Assembly (NCBI GenBank): GCA_963978905.1
Contig: OZ022259.1
Coordinates: 21,302,068-21,366,067, forward strand
Length of the DNA stretch: 64,000 nt
Reading direction: 5' to 3'
DNA from: Trichostrongylus colubriformis
Lineage: Eukaryota; Nematoda; Chromadorea; Rhabditida; Trichostrongylidae
How positions within the stretch are numbered: position 1 is the stretch's first letter; each line of letters starts with the position of its first letter. Positions 44,901 to 57,186 of this stretch are shown piece by piece. The notes beneath the pieces are model-generated. The model saw only the letters and a list, made by a program, of their open reading frames with translations, did no database searches and had not been told where the DNA came from. Both the position numbers and the translations under genes were made by a program.

Positions 44901-47484
44901 ACGATGTTGTTCGTAGGAAACGTGTTGAAGAGCGAACCGAACCGTATAGGAATCAGGCGATAGAAGAACAAGAAATAGTTAAAACATCTTTAGCGGAAGT
45001 ATACGAGAAGGAATACCAGAAAGCGGCTGGAGTAAGTTTCGTGGTCCTTCACATTTTCATTCAAAGATTCTAAATTCGTTGATCGATTGAATTATATTGA
45101 TCCGCTTCTACAGGAAACCTCTGCAGTTACTACAGTAAATGAGGAACATGTGGCTATAGAGAAGCGAATGCGGGAACTGTTTCGTCTCATTGATGCGTTG
45201 TCCAACTTTGATTACACTCCTCCTGAGGTACGACTTAGCTTTCAAACTTTGCTTTTGTCTTTGTAATTTTTTTAAGAAATTTTCCCTGTTGTAGTTGTGG
45301 ACTGATTTCATATGTTCTATGATGTGATTTGCTGGTTCTTATTACTCTGCACTCAGTACTCGGAAATTTATATTTTTCTGCTATAGGACTCATAAAAACC
45401 TTCCGTTCTATCGCGAAAATTATATTGTCGGTATATTTGCGTATTCTGTTTTCCTACAAAACGGCTAACCCTGTTGACGCCTGCGCTCATGGTACCCTCA
45501 AAATTATTTGTTGGCTAGTATTTTTTTGTTCACAGCAGCTTGATCTATAGCACGATAATTTTATTAGTGGGATTGGATGCCAGATGTAATCGGAGACTAC
45601 CAAGATAGCATAAGTACCAAGGCTTTTTTGATCTGCCGAGAACGACTGTTTTTGAAACACATTGTCAGCGCGCATGAGAAGTGGATCCAGTTCAACCACT
45701 CGTTGCAGTGATGTGAGCCAAGGCAGGCGCTGAAGCATGAAAAATCACTTGCTGTGTATGTAGTGGAGTATGAAAGGAATTTGCTTTTCGTGAAGCTGGT
45801 CATGGATCAGGCGGCTGCTGACGTGCATCAACGAACAGTAGCCGCTGGTTAACGTGGTGCATTCATAATGAATGCTAGGCTGCCGCCTGTAAAATCGCTT
45901 TGAAACGAATGGGGAAAGCGCGTTCAGGCTTTTATCTTCTTCGTACACTGGTTTGCTTGAGTGAGAATCTCAAAGCTGATCAATTTTGCATGGTCAGCTT
46001 CGTCGACGCCCACTTTTTTTGTTTTTCAAAATGAGCGTTAATGTTTGGATTGTACGATGAAGGTGCTATTGAAATGAGAAAAATATCTCCACTACTCATT
46101 GCTTAGACATTCTCTTGACGTCCCTGTTTTTGGCGAATCGTTGACTTCAAGCGTTTGTCTTTTCTCAGAGATTTCAAAAGCTCCTGTCTGAAGGGAAGTG
46201 CTTCTAAGTGGGATTCAGCAGGCCTACTGCTTCATCGTTTTTGAAAAAACAATTGGGCGATTTTATGTCAAACGTCTTTGCTAATACTATTGAAACTATA
46301 AGCATCACTTCCACGAATGAAATGAACTGAATGAGTGACCAGATCATATCATTGTAGGTTAAACCCGAGGTTCGAGTTGTGTCAAACATGCCGGCGTTGA
46401 GAGTTGAAGAAGTCGGTATGAGCGCGTCGACGGATGCTCAACTTCTAGCACCTGAAGAGCTGAAGAAGCGTCAGAAGGGTGATCTGAAAGCAGCTGAAGA
46501 GCGTGATCGTACGGACAAATTGCGACAACGTCGGAAAAAGAAAAATCGTCAGAGGTGTGTATTTGTCTTCGGGCGTTAGTCAGAGTGATGTGGTCTAGAG
46601 ACTGGTTCCGTGCGAAAGCATGACAGCGGCTTAGTTTTTGTATTCATCTCCATTTTTACACTAACAGGGCACTAGTCGAATTGTTTGGTGAGGAGAAAGT
46701 TCTCGAAAATCAGAAGAGGAAGAAAAAGAAGTCTTTTGATGAAAAAGAGGCGACTGATGGAGAAAAGTTGAAAAGTTCAACGTTCTTCACGAAATTGCAA
46801 GAAACTGTGCGAAATGTGAGTTATACGAAAATTTTTCAGTTGTTGCGTGATTCTCAGTCATTTTTTTCGTGATCGTCTTTTCTACCGAAATTGGTTTTCG
46901 GCTATCTGTCTTTCCGTGTAGTTGCGAGTTTCATTCATGCCTGGTGAAATATTCGGGGTTGAGTTTCGGTTGCTTCTTCAGCAAGTTACTATTCTGAGTG
47001 TGTTGGTCTTCTTCCTTATTCATATGTAATTCATGAATGGATGTTCGTAAGGTATAACTGAAGCTAGTGTAGGTTATAAGATGTATTTAAATAAATTGTA
47101 GGTCTACAGCAATTTACTTGTAGACGCGTTTCAATCTCCCTGAAAGCAAGATATTGCGCCAGAAAAAGTGAAACGGTTGAGTTGGTGAAAGGGAGGCGCA
47201 TTCGGCTGAATAAATTGTAGCAGTGAATGAAGCAGATACCCGTTTTTCGTTTTGTGTTGTACTCTGAACAACAGAAAAATGTTCCAAGTATTTGCAAACA
47301 ACTGTGACCGCGAAAACCTACACTTTGTGTACAAAGACCAGATTTAGAAATTCTAATACGCGGGTTGTTGATAATTGAATTACAGAAAAACTTTGTTCAG
47401 GAAGTTAAAGAGAAAACGACGAAAAAGAAAAGGAAGGTGATATCGGAGCAAGTATCTGCAGGCGGTTCCAAATATATGCTGTGA
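41999..47484 (+). CDS. MPHOSPH10: MPP10, U3 snoRNP / SSU processome protein (start exon not found)
   Basis: Nucleolar component of the U3 snoRNP that with IMP3/IMP4 supports 18S pre-rRNA processing. Exons: 41999-42081, 42501-42681, 43240-43376, 43565-43696, 43758-43836, 43928-44055, 44140-44317, 44523-44664, 44738-44805, 44894-45031, 45114-45227, 46358-46554, 46668-46815, 47386-47484. All phases agree, giving 607 residues without the start (human protein about 681). Family hallmarks: acidic runs (EEEESDDEAQD), KYPKSAVDDKFFSLAEMAAF, DYGYEDFFG, the conserved SWQLSGEVTAQQREENELLE-type block (here RSWQLSGEVTAQQR), LDALSNFDYTP-type block (here IDALSNFDYTPPEV), VEEVGMSAST, APEELKKRQKGDLKAAEERD and a lysine-rich end. 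The first listed exon follows GATTTCAG but has no in-frame ATG. The 1.1-kb intron 11 contains unrelated minus-strand open frames, probably a transposon fragment. Confidence 0.92.
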
Positions 47485-48008
47485 TTGGACTGGTCTTCGT
47501 GGGCATGTGGCTCTTCAGGCCTAATTACTCGTGGATTTTTTGTTGTTGCTGTTATTTGCTGTTATTGTTGTGGCATTGTTTGCCACGTTTTAATTGAATT
47601 CTATTGAAGAAGGAACCTAGTGTTACGTTGTTGTTATGTTGTTGATTTGATAAAAATTTCAATTTTTCCGAAGTTTTGGCAGTTCTCCCAAGGTTTCCGC
47701 CTTCAGTATCTTTTAATTACTTGAAGTGTTTGTTGTTTTCACTTTTTAGTGTCAGTTTCCGTATGAGTGATGTGTCGTTTCAGGGGTTTTGCCAAAAAAC
47801 CGTCTTCGTCTACTCGTTTGTGCGTTGATCGCATTCATCGCACATATTATAGCTGCTGTACACACCTGGATTTTGTGTGCGTGTGTGTTTTTCTGAAGCG
47901 GGTGAAAAGCTGAACTTAACTCAAGAAGTTCATAAGATCATCATTCTTTCCCTTGCTAGTTATATTCACTACGGGTATCTTTGTATTGGAATTTGAAGTC
48001 AAGAAGAG
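47485..48008 (+). promoter_or_regulatory. Spacer between MPP10 and MED15-like gene; possible trans-splice acceptor
   Basis: 524 bases without a canonical AATAAA. A strong pyrimidine-run acceptor (TTCTTTCCCTTGCTAG) ends at 47,959, giving a 49-base 5' leader before the ATG at 48,009. A second AG lies at 47,999-48,000 (TTTGAAG). This would fit spliced-leader addition to the downstream gene, alone or as part of an operon with MPP10. Confidence 0.35.
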
Positions 48009-51000
48009 ATGAACTACACGGGTCAATATGTCCAGCAGCAACCATCTGGTGCAATGCCACCAATGCAGGCTCAACAGCAAGCTCAGATGATGCAGCAGCA
48101 GCGCATGGTAAGTGTCTGTACAGTTCAGTGTATGTGTTTTGCTTACAATTTGTTTGCTTTTTCATTTTACAAAACGTTATTGTTTATCTCTTCAGCGGAG
48201 GAAGGAGAGGGAGAGGGAAGTTCTGAGGTTCTTGTGTGTCTAAACTTTACCTTTTGCTCGAACATTTAAACAGCCACTTTGAATTCTTATCAACGATAAT
48301 TTCAACCTTTCTTCTGTTGTTGTTCATTGCCTTTTTTGCTCGTTTTCGATAGAGCAGATCGCTTCTTGAGATCACTTACGTTGACGTCTCTAAATTCTTA
48401 AGCAGTGGTAATGAACAATTATATAACTGATGCTTTTCTCTTCGGCTTTAGCACCCGTAGATTAATGTCCCAATATTAAATATTACAACGCAGTGATGCT
48501 TTCACTGAATCTTGTCTGCTTTTTTTCTCCATGGGAGGTCCTCAGCTCTAAGTGAGGGGGCGAAATTCGTCGCCTCCACACTTTCTCATAGTCATTGTAA
48601 CTGCCACTTTGTGGCGATTTAGATGCTGCGTGAAAATTAGATTGTAACGATATCAATCTTTCTTTGGGAGGAAGACAGACATGATTAATTTGATTGCTTC
48701 AAGGTGATGGGTCAACCTGGGCAAGCTGCCCCTGGAATGCGGCAAATGTATCCACCTCCTCCTGGCATGATGAACGCTCAAGGTGAATTCATTGCTCAAT
48801 CATATTTACGTACATTTTTTTAAGATAATTTCACGTATCACGTCAATAGCATAATTTAAAAACTGATTATTTATTTTGATTACATATGGAACATATGTTG
48901 AAGGGTCTATGGTATAAGCTCTGAATAGAAAAGTGATGTTCCCTCAATGCGGCCTACTCCATTTCACTATTATATAATGAATCCTACTCGGACTGTTCAG
49001 TGAATAGTCTCTGTGAACCTTTGATTGAACGGGTCTTTTTTAATATAAGGAGACAGTGTTAATGTTGATTATAGTGTAATTTGGGACCTCGACCCGTCGG
49101 AACTGAGGTCTGCTCTTAAAAACATAGCTTGAGTTGATAATTTGATAGGTTTCTCCATTTGACCGGTGCCATTACTAATACCATTTTTTGAAGTTCCTGG
49201 TCAGCCAATGTACGGTCATCCTTCGCAGATGCAACAAGCTCAGATGTTGCAGCAACAACAACAGCAACAACAACAACAACAACAATATCAGTATTAGTGA
49301 GTTTGCCTCGAGCTGACCCTATTTGTTCACGTTTGTTCTTTTGTAAATCGGATCCGTTCCAGTTTGGCAGTGAGGTTACCGTACTCATTTCAGTATGTCA
49401 CGTTTTCCACCTCACTGGCAGCAGGAGATGCATGCGGAGCAGAGTCAAGAGCGCAAGAAACAGTTGTTCACAACATTCGTGCGAAGGGTAAGTGCACACG
49501 CACATTCATCTTCCGTTCAAGTCCTTTTCTTTCAAACCGTAATATGAATAGAATGGTTCAGTTCAACACAATGCAACAACAGCAACAGTCGAAGATGGTA
49601 TCGAACGGGCAAGGTCCTATGATGCATCAACAAATGATGGGTTCGTGTCGTGTTATAGAGGCGTAATGCATGAAATGTTGCCTGTCCTCCGTTCTATACT
49701 TCTTCAAGATTATAGAAGGCGTGGATGGGCTTCCAAAGGCTTGCGAAGCTTCTCATTCCCCATATAGTTGGCGCTGTCACTGTCATTGCTAAGTTTTTTC
49801 ATATGCTATTGAGGAAATAGGTGATTCAACGATGAATTCAAGACATAATTGAGCCATCTGAATTAGTGGAGTACAGCAGTACCAACAATGAATTTGGATA
49901 ATCACTTCTTGCACTGAACTGAACTGGCAATCTTACTCAGTTCGTCTAAAAGGAGTGGAAATGAAGTTGCCAAAAGAGATTTCTACGGTATTTTCCCTTA
50001 CGATCGCCTCTCCTTGGCAATAGCTGCGCGAGTGAATGGCTTTCCTTTTTTTTATCTACTCACAAAACGTAATTGAATTTATTGGGTAGCGATTGTGAGA
50101 GGATTGAGGAGAAAAGTAGGAGTGGAAGGAAGGGATTTAAGATTAATACCTTCTTCATCTCAATCCTCAGTGAATACCTTTTGATTCAGGTCAAGGCGGC
50201 GTAATGGTAGGTCCAAGTGGACAAAGAGCTCCAGCAGGATCTGGATTATATGCTCAGCAGCAGCAGCCTGCGTCTGTTATGGCCCCATCGTCTGGACCAA
50301 TGTCAAATGCTGGTATGTCTGGTCCAGCATCGGCTCCTATGCCTACTCAACAAATGTGGGTTGATAGTTAATCGTTGGATTTTTAATTGCATTGCATGTT
50401 CTTTTATGTTTAGAAGGATGGCTGGTCACATGGCCGGTGGTCAGGGTGCAGGTCCACAGCAAATGATGTCAGCATCGTCGATGAACCCTCAGTCATCTGG
50501 TCATTTAGGCTCAGGAGCTAGTCCACAGGTATGAAAGATTTTTGCTATAATTTTGCTTACTTTCTTTTTTGAATTTCATTACCTAGCGCTTGTTTTTGGG
50601 ATATTAAGGTGTAGGGAGTTTATTCAGTCATTCCTGGTCAACCGGGTTTGAGCTGCGCTGTAATCCGGTGATTTCTACTCCATAGTGGACAAAAAGTCTT
50701 GGAAATGGATGTTTTGTCTTTATAGCGCACAATCTCTGTACACTTTGTAAATCGAATGGGAATGGTGTGGTCGTTGATCTAAATTTACTGCATGAGTCTA
50801 GTGCTCTTATATCGTGGAGGATTTTGTCAATCGTACGAATTAAGGTACATTCCTCGTTTGCTGGCCATCAGATGGCTGTAGGTTCTCCGCATATGTCGGG
50901 TGTTGGCCCTGCAGGTGGAATGTCAAATTCACCGGTGACTTGTATTCAACCGTCCACTCCCCGTGAGTTGATATTTTTTAACGTTTTCATGCAAATACCA

Positions 51001-53435
51001 TTGTGACATTTGTCTTTAATTAATCAATTAAGTCCAATGTACTTGCAACTCATTACTTTTTTTTCGAAAACTGAAATCTTCCTCCGAGTATAGGTGAGCT
51101 TTTACAGAAAATCCTTCTTCTGTTCAACCTGGAAGTGTTGGACCTGGTAGTCAACAACCAGGCTCTGTTCCAAGTCAAGAGGAGAACACGAAGGAGTATA
51201 ACGATCTGGTGAATCTTCTTATAGTAGTTGCTGTTAATGAGTCTGTAGAATTGATTAAATCTATTTCGCTTCCAGGTGGAAAGTTTAAAGGAGCAGTATT
51301 ATGAAAAGCTCAAGCGTATTGGTGATCGATGCGATCTGGATAATAGCCCGAAGCCGACAGGATTCGACCGGTTGATGGAGATTCTTGATCGGAAAAGGTA
51401 TACGACAGCCTCTTTTCTCATTGTTCATTATTTCGTGAATTTCCTTTCTTGGAACTTTCTTTTGTTTATCGACTGTTAGTATCTTCTTAGATGATTGCCA
51501 CTTATTGTAGGAGAGTATCGCAATCACTGCTTGAAAAAATTGTGGGAAATGTGCGCACCATCGTTGAACGTTCGAGCCTCACTTATCCAGTAATTGAAAC
51601 GATGCGACAAATCGAAGCGGAAGGACAGTCGTCGATTTTTTCTGCCGGCGCTAGCGACGACTACCGCACTTCACAGCCAAACCCTCCGCAAGCTCTCCTG
51701 GACCCATGGCGATCGGTTCGGCATTTGATGATTAAGTGAGCCATTTTTCGAGCTTGAATCACGTTTTTCCATGTTCTTTTTCCATTTTTGCCATTGTCCT
51801 AAGTTCTTTTATTGATATTATCACTGCTGCTCACGCTGCAGCTGCTTCAGGGTACCCGAACATCTAGCAAATCTGAGCAATTCTGATGATGATGCGACAG
51901 CAGATGCTGGTGCAGTAAAATCATCTATAGCAAGCTCGACATTGAAACGTCCCGCTCCATCGGATCTCAACGATTCTGGAGTTGAAGCGAAAATGGAGAA
52001 ACTTGGTGAGATACTACTGTTTGATGACCTTGAATAATCTACAGATGACGCTATGATATTTACAGATGACTCCGCTCAAGTGGAACAAAATTCTGATTCA
52101 TGCGAGGATGAAAATATGCGAATAAAGGTTCATCGTCATTTTTTCTTGTCTTCTGCAGACGATTGCAGTCTACAATAACCCAAAGTCTTTATATTTTTTC
52201 TATTTGTAGATTGATTGTTTGTTCGATACCCGCCAGCCATGGCGAATGTCGGTAGCGGCATCGCGCGAATTGAGCGAATTACCATGGCGAGTGGATACAG
52301 ACTGCTTACCAGCCTCCAGTCATAGTCCTGATGCTGTGATCTGTTTCGATTCGGATTTGGTAGGTCTCGGTTACGCAATCTTTATTTGCCATTGCATTAC
52401 TGTTTGCTATTATTTTTTGCATCCCTGCATATCCTTTTTTTAAAGCGACATCCGCTCACGTTATTATGCGTGTAGCATGTTTCGAAACGGTAGTCCTCCA
52501 TTTCTCTATGTAGTGAACTTAATTGTGATTTTATTGCAGTTGTTATGCCCTCCTTTGCGTGTACTTGTCCCTGCGTCTTACCCTCTCGATCCAGCTGTCA
52601 TCCAGTTCGATCGTTCGTTTCCACGGGGTGTTCAAATATCATCCCAATTGTCCACGGTATGTTGTCGGTATTTCATGTTTTTTATTCATTTTGATCTGTG
52701 AAGTTCGATTTTTTCTTTGGTTTTTTCTTACGAGCTAAGACTTAATCCTCTTCTTCCCGATTGTTGTCGCCCATTTTTGCAACATGGCCTAGTACAGGAT
52801 TTTGAAGCTGCGGGTGCAGCTCTGTAGCTTTGCTCGATGTGTGCATAGTTCATTGAGATGTCACACATGTTCATTATACACTGGTAGAGGAATGAGGGAC
52901 GGGGTAAAGAGTGGAGGAATCTTCGATAAGGGGGTCGGTTTCTGAGTTTATAAAATTTCGTCGTGTATTCGAATTACCTCGAGAAATCCTCGATACCCAC
53001 GCACTGTCGCGAAATTTTGGACTCAAGAGGTCGAAGGTAAATTGATAATTTCCGTTCGGACTCGGTATCATTGCTTTGATTATCTTATTATTTTGGGGAT
53101 CTCTTTTCTGGGAAGACGGCCTGAGTATAGGAACAGGTAGCCGGGTGGTATTTCCAAAAATTCGCCTCCACAGGAGGGGGCTCTTTTAGCTGTTCCTTAA
53201 TCACTAATAGTAGTATACTGTCTTGTATATGGTAAGAATACACAGATTGCATCCACGTATCACTGATCAAAAATGATTTTAGATGCTCGAGCGCAGTCTG
53301 TCGGTGGCGCCATCTCGTTCGTTAACTCACATCCACAGCGCGTTTCGGTCAGCGTGTCAAGAGTTGATGCGCTTGAAAGGCGTGCATAATGGTCACTATA
53401 TTCCCAACAAGCAGCATAAGCAACTGGTTGCTTGA
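48009..53435 (+). CDS. mdt-15: MED15/MDT-15-like Mediator tail subunit
   Basis: Mediator tail subunit linking transcription factors to RNA polymerase II. Exons: 48009-48107, 48704-48782, 49194-49290, 49552-49640, 50190-50355, 50414-50528, 50872-50962, 51108-51208, 51276-51397, 51511-51735, 51851-52005, 52066-52127, 52210-52359, 52540-52656, 53283-53435. Phases agree, giving 606 residues. The first half is Q/M/P/G-rich with a polyglutamine tract (49,249-49,285). The middle has a coiled-coil-like MED15 segment (EQYYEKLKRIGDRCDLDN, DRLMEILDRKRRVSQSLLEK). The C-terminus has the MED15 signature CPPLRVLVPASYPLDPAVIQ and a terminal helix (HIHSAFRSACQELMRLKG). No N-terminal KIX domain is encoded here, unlike known MDT-15. 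A further good-looking exon (49,394-49,487) breaks the frame if included. The identity rests on the C-terminal half. Confidence 0.82.
49394..49487 (+). other. Frame-breaking candidate exon in the MED15-like gene
   Basis: 94 bases between TCATTTCAG and AGG|GTAAGT, open in two frames (MSRFPPHWQQEMHAEQSQER... and VTFSTSLAAGDACGAESRAQ...). Exon 3 ends in phase 2 and exon 49,552 must be entered in phase 2, so including these 94 bases shifts the frame. It may be an alternative or poison exon, or there is a sequence error. Confidence 0.4.
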
Positions 53436-55661
53436 ACTAGCTGCTGATCGTTGTGGAAGTCCTGATTTTTGAAGTCTATTATTTCAATGGGTAAACCCTC
53501 AGAGTGAAGCTAAAACGTTTCCTCAATTCAGGGTTGTTTCTTCGCTAGATTGGTTTGTTCAAGTGCAGTGTTTGTACGTATTACTTGTAGCTCGAATTAT
53601 CAATTGTCGAGATCAATTTGATAGTACACACATTTCTTTTTGTTTCTGTCATTTCACTGTCGCTGGCTTTCCCAACACTCCTTTTCGAGTCGTTTCGTTT
53701 TGTTGATGTGTTTTCATCTTCTCTCGTCTTCGGCCACCTCTTCAAACCTCATATATAGCTCCGATTTTGTTTGTTGAATCGTCGTATATCGACTGTGATC
53801 TTCATTCGTTCGTTCTGAGACCTATCTTTCTACCCTTTTTTTCCTCATGCCATCAGCATACAGTCCATCCTAGCGGCGTTCTCGTCGTACCACCTTGGTT
53901 CAAAAAATCCTTGAAAAAGTTGTCATTCTACACGAGGTGTTCTTAAAAGTTATGATATCCGTCAATCCCTCTCTTTCTTCTCAGTTCTCGGTCTTTGTGA
54001 TACATAATAAGCGGGAGTAATATTGTATATATGCTAGCCGTGCTCTACCAAAAATCATTTTATTATCTTTTGGATCCTCTCTTTCGGTCAAATTCCCTTC
54101 GGTTTCTTGTCTTTTATTTTTTTTCAGTTTTCCATGAATTCATGGAAAAAGTAGGGAAAATTTGTTCAAATCACGAATGGCCCAGTACGGCTTTGGATCA
54201 GCTTTGAGTGCGACTTGCTCCGTGTTCGGGCGATGTCTCGGCAAGGGGTAACCATATCCCTCCCGTGGGGAAATTGTTCCTTCTCTGATTTGCAGTTCAC
54301 ATTGCTGTCGCGACCACCCCGATTTCTGGAATTCCGCTCACCTTACTCTGATTTGGTCGTGGGTTGTGATTAAAATATTTTGAAATCTGAAAAAAATTAC
54401 AAAGCGAGGTGTTTGCTTCATTCCTCACAAAAATGCTCACCTGTGCAAAGTTGCTATTTCGCTGGTGTCCTTTCTAGCCCTTAGCCCATTTACGGTATTT
54501 TTCGCTTTTTAGTTTGTATATTTCATTATAGATTTCGTCATTTTCATTCATTTCTTGTTCTTGTTCAACTTGTTTCACTCCATCTCTTCCATCACGCTCG
54601 TTTTTAAGTTGAATACAAGCAGATATTTTGTCATCCGGTGTAATGGAGCACCATATTATTAGCCTGGTGTCTTCATCTATCTAGTTTTTATTTTTACCTT
54701 GTTTCCTTAGAATAGCGCCCATAAATTAATGATCAATCTCAAAAAGGGTCGCTAGCCACGAATAAGGGCAAGGCATGGCAGTGTTTTCGTTCTTAAGTTT
54801 GTTCATTTTGAAATGTATTTTTAGTGAGACGAGTATCTTTATTTTTGTTTGTGTTTGAAATGTTTTGAGGTCACTTAACGTAAAAACCTAGAACCAAATA
54901 TTGTCTACTGTTGAAGTTTTTCATTCGTTATCGTTTCCTATTCGTAGATAAACGGATTTCGAACCGGTCACGGAAGTCCTCTATTCGATCGATAATGATC
55001 GATTAGACGATTGATCGGTGGAGACTGTATGTGTGTCCTTTTTGACAGAGGTATGATATTATATGAGGACTGTATACTATGCTTTCGTCAATGGTTCGTG
55101 ATATGTGCTTGACGATGTTCCACGTCAATATATATACATATGATTTTACTGAGGTTTTTTTTTACTCTATGATGGAACATATGTGATGAATATTTATATT
55201 TGAGAATAAAGTTAGAGTTGTCTGTTACAGTTACTCATTATTGGGAGAATGTGGTAAAAGGAATTTAAAGCCACTGTTGTAGTGCTTTGTAGAATTCATC
55301 TTTGTTTGGTAAGAGACTCATTAATCACCTGTAGACGATTCGGAGATGAAATTCCATTCAGGCTGCATTACTCTTGAATTCGTTAATGAAGCACCATTTC
55401 TATGTGAAAAACCCCAAAAAATGGTAGCTAAGTTAATCAGTGGGTCAGTGTGAAAGCCCTTCATCCTCTAATCTCTTCTGCGTTTCTGAATGGGAGATGA
55501 GTACATATCGCAATCTGAATCCGTCAGTCTTGTTGGTGGTGCGGCGACGAAGATCTCGAGGCGTTTTATAATACCTTTTCGGCTATTGCTGCCAAAATCT
55601 GTATTTGGATGGAGTGAAATGAAGAAAGGATGGAAAGATGAGGTGTAGTATTGCGCCGTGA
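53436..55661. other. 3' UTR / intergenic, no gene seen
   Basis: T-rich sequence after the MED15-like stop. The first AATAAA I see is at 55,205-55,210, so the 3' UTR is either very long or uses a non-canonical signal. I find no convincing open frame, tRNA or snRNA. One stretch (about 54,200-54,360) is more GC-rich, with no identity I can assign. Confidence 0.45.
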
Positions 55662-55834
55662 GACCGCGTTCATACTCTACGGTGCCGGGGCAATGCGTAG
55701 CTGCGTGTCTATTTGTCTCTGCCTATGCACACCTGTCTCGTTGCTTGGGTCATCTCTGGACCTTCGCCGTGCCGCTCTGCCTCGCTGCCTGTGAACGCAG
55801 CCACATGCTGCCGTCGCTGAGTGTGAACGTGGTC
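55662..55834. mobile_element. Fold-back MITE, family A, TGA target duplication
   Basis: Left GACCGCGTTCATACTCTACG, right GAGTGTGAACGTGGTC. Flanked by TGA at 55,659-55,661 and 55,835-55,837. TGA is the complement of the TCA found at the 18.6-kb copy. Confidence 0.75.
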
Positions 55835-55904
55835 TGAGTTTCCATACTTATGGCTGTGGTCAATGTGAAAGAAGGGGGCATCGTGTATTGTGCGCCACTT
55901 ATTA

Positions 55905-56709
55905 TTAGGGTGTCCATAAAGTTCGTTGGCCATTCGTTTCTTTCAGAGCTTGTAAAGATAACTCACCAAGTTGGACTTACAGGTTCATGATATAATCTCC
56001 ATGCATACCCACCACCTTTCGCCAACGATAGGGTAGAGAGGCAACTCCATCCTCCCAAAAGCCGGCCGGCCGCGACTCGGCCCATTCCTCGATCACGTCC
56101 TCGAGGTCGCCCTCGTTCTTCAGCTGTTTTCCGTCCAAGAAATTTTGCATGGACCGGAAGATGTGGTAATCGCATGGACTGATGTCCGAACTATACTGTG
56201 GATGCGTGACCGTCTTGATGGCCAGCCTGTCCAGGACGGCCTGAGTATCTCTCGCTTTGTGGGGGCGCGCATTTTCTCAGAGCAACCACGGATTGCAAGT
56301 TTCTGGGACAAGGCGCCAGCTTTCACCTCGACCTCCTGCAATTCTTACGACGCCACTGATTTTATCACTTATCACTGATTTTTGTCTTCGATGCCATAGT
56401 TCCCACTGGTGAAGCGAGTCCACCATTTTGACATCTAGTTCTAGAAGGGGTGTTATCACCAAACTGCTGACGCATCCTGATCGTGGCCTGACGTCTGGAG
56501 ATGCCCAGGTTGTGGTATGGTGGTGACTATCACTCATCTTCACTGCTTTACTGTGGGAAGAGCAAGAAAGAGAAATTGAGAGCTGGCTAGCTCAGAAGAT
56601 AGCCCATCGCGAGTACTTTCAGTAGTGCGAAATCATTATGCAAAACCACAACGCGTTGCGTAACGCGACGCTGTTTACAAATGGCCAACGAACTTCATGG
56701 ACACCCTAA
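55905..56709 (-). mobile_element. Internally deleted mariner-type element
   Basis: Near-identical inverted ends of about 29 bp (TTAGGGTGTCCATAAAGTTC... / GAACTTCATGGACACCCTAA), with TA on both sides. About 805 bp, too short for a full transposase gene. On the minus strand, frame-shifted pieces of the transposase C-terminus are visible (ENARPHKARDTQAV, VTHPQYSSDISPCDY, FLDGKQLKNEGDLEDVIEEW), including the second and third catalytic Asp regions. The 5' half is gone. It belongs to a different subfamily from the 26-kb mariner. Confidence 0.8.
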
Positions 56710-56714
56710 TACTT

Positions 56715-57186
56715 AGAGAATCGTCCACGGAAATCCCGTCATTCTAATTCCCTTCAGGACCAGTGTAGTAAATAAGGTACTTCAAGAAAGACCCGAAAAG
56801 AGTGAAAAATCGCTTTTGTTCTGATTACAAAAAGGAAAATATAAGGAAGATGCAGTCCGTTTGAATTCTCGCCAAAAGATCTTGAAGCAGTCACCGATGA
56901 TTAGATAGTTTCTTGCCGGTCGGAGACGCAGACAGCAATTGGGCGCGTTTCTTCGCGCCCAATTGCTGTCTGCGACCGCCGTCCCCGATCTCGCATTTGC
57001 TCCTCAGTTCTCCATGGCCGACATCCACCTGGACGCCACACCCCGTCGGCCCCAGACTCTGAGGAGCTACATCTCAGCCGGGTTGTAATTTTTTCGCGGG
57101 AAACTTTGCATGAGGTCCTCAGTGAGCAGAAGGAACAAAAGTATGGGTAACAAAGAAAATCTTTTTTCCGTTGACGATCCCTTTAA
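56715..57186. mobile_element. MITE, family D
   Basis: Begins GAGAATCGTCCACGGAAATC and ends TTTTCCGTTGACGATCCCTT before TTAA. The core contains a 19-bp palindrome (GCCCAATTGCTGTCTGC with its mirror around 56,930-56,980). The ends resemble those of family B. It sits directly beside the mariner remnant. Confidence 0.5.

Noticed and set aside
54200..54360. A spliced-leader or snRNA gene in a GC-richer patch
   Set aside because: No convincing Sm site with flanking stems, and no recognisable U-snRNA core.
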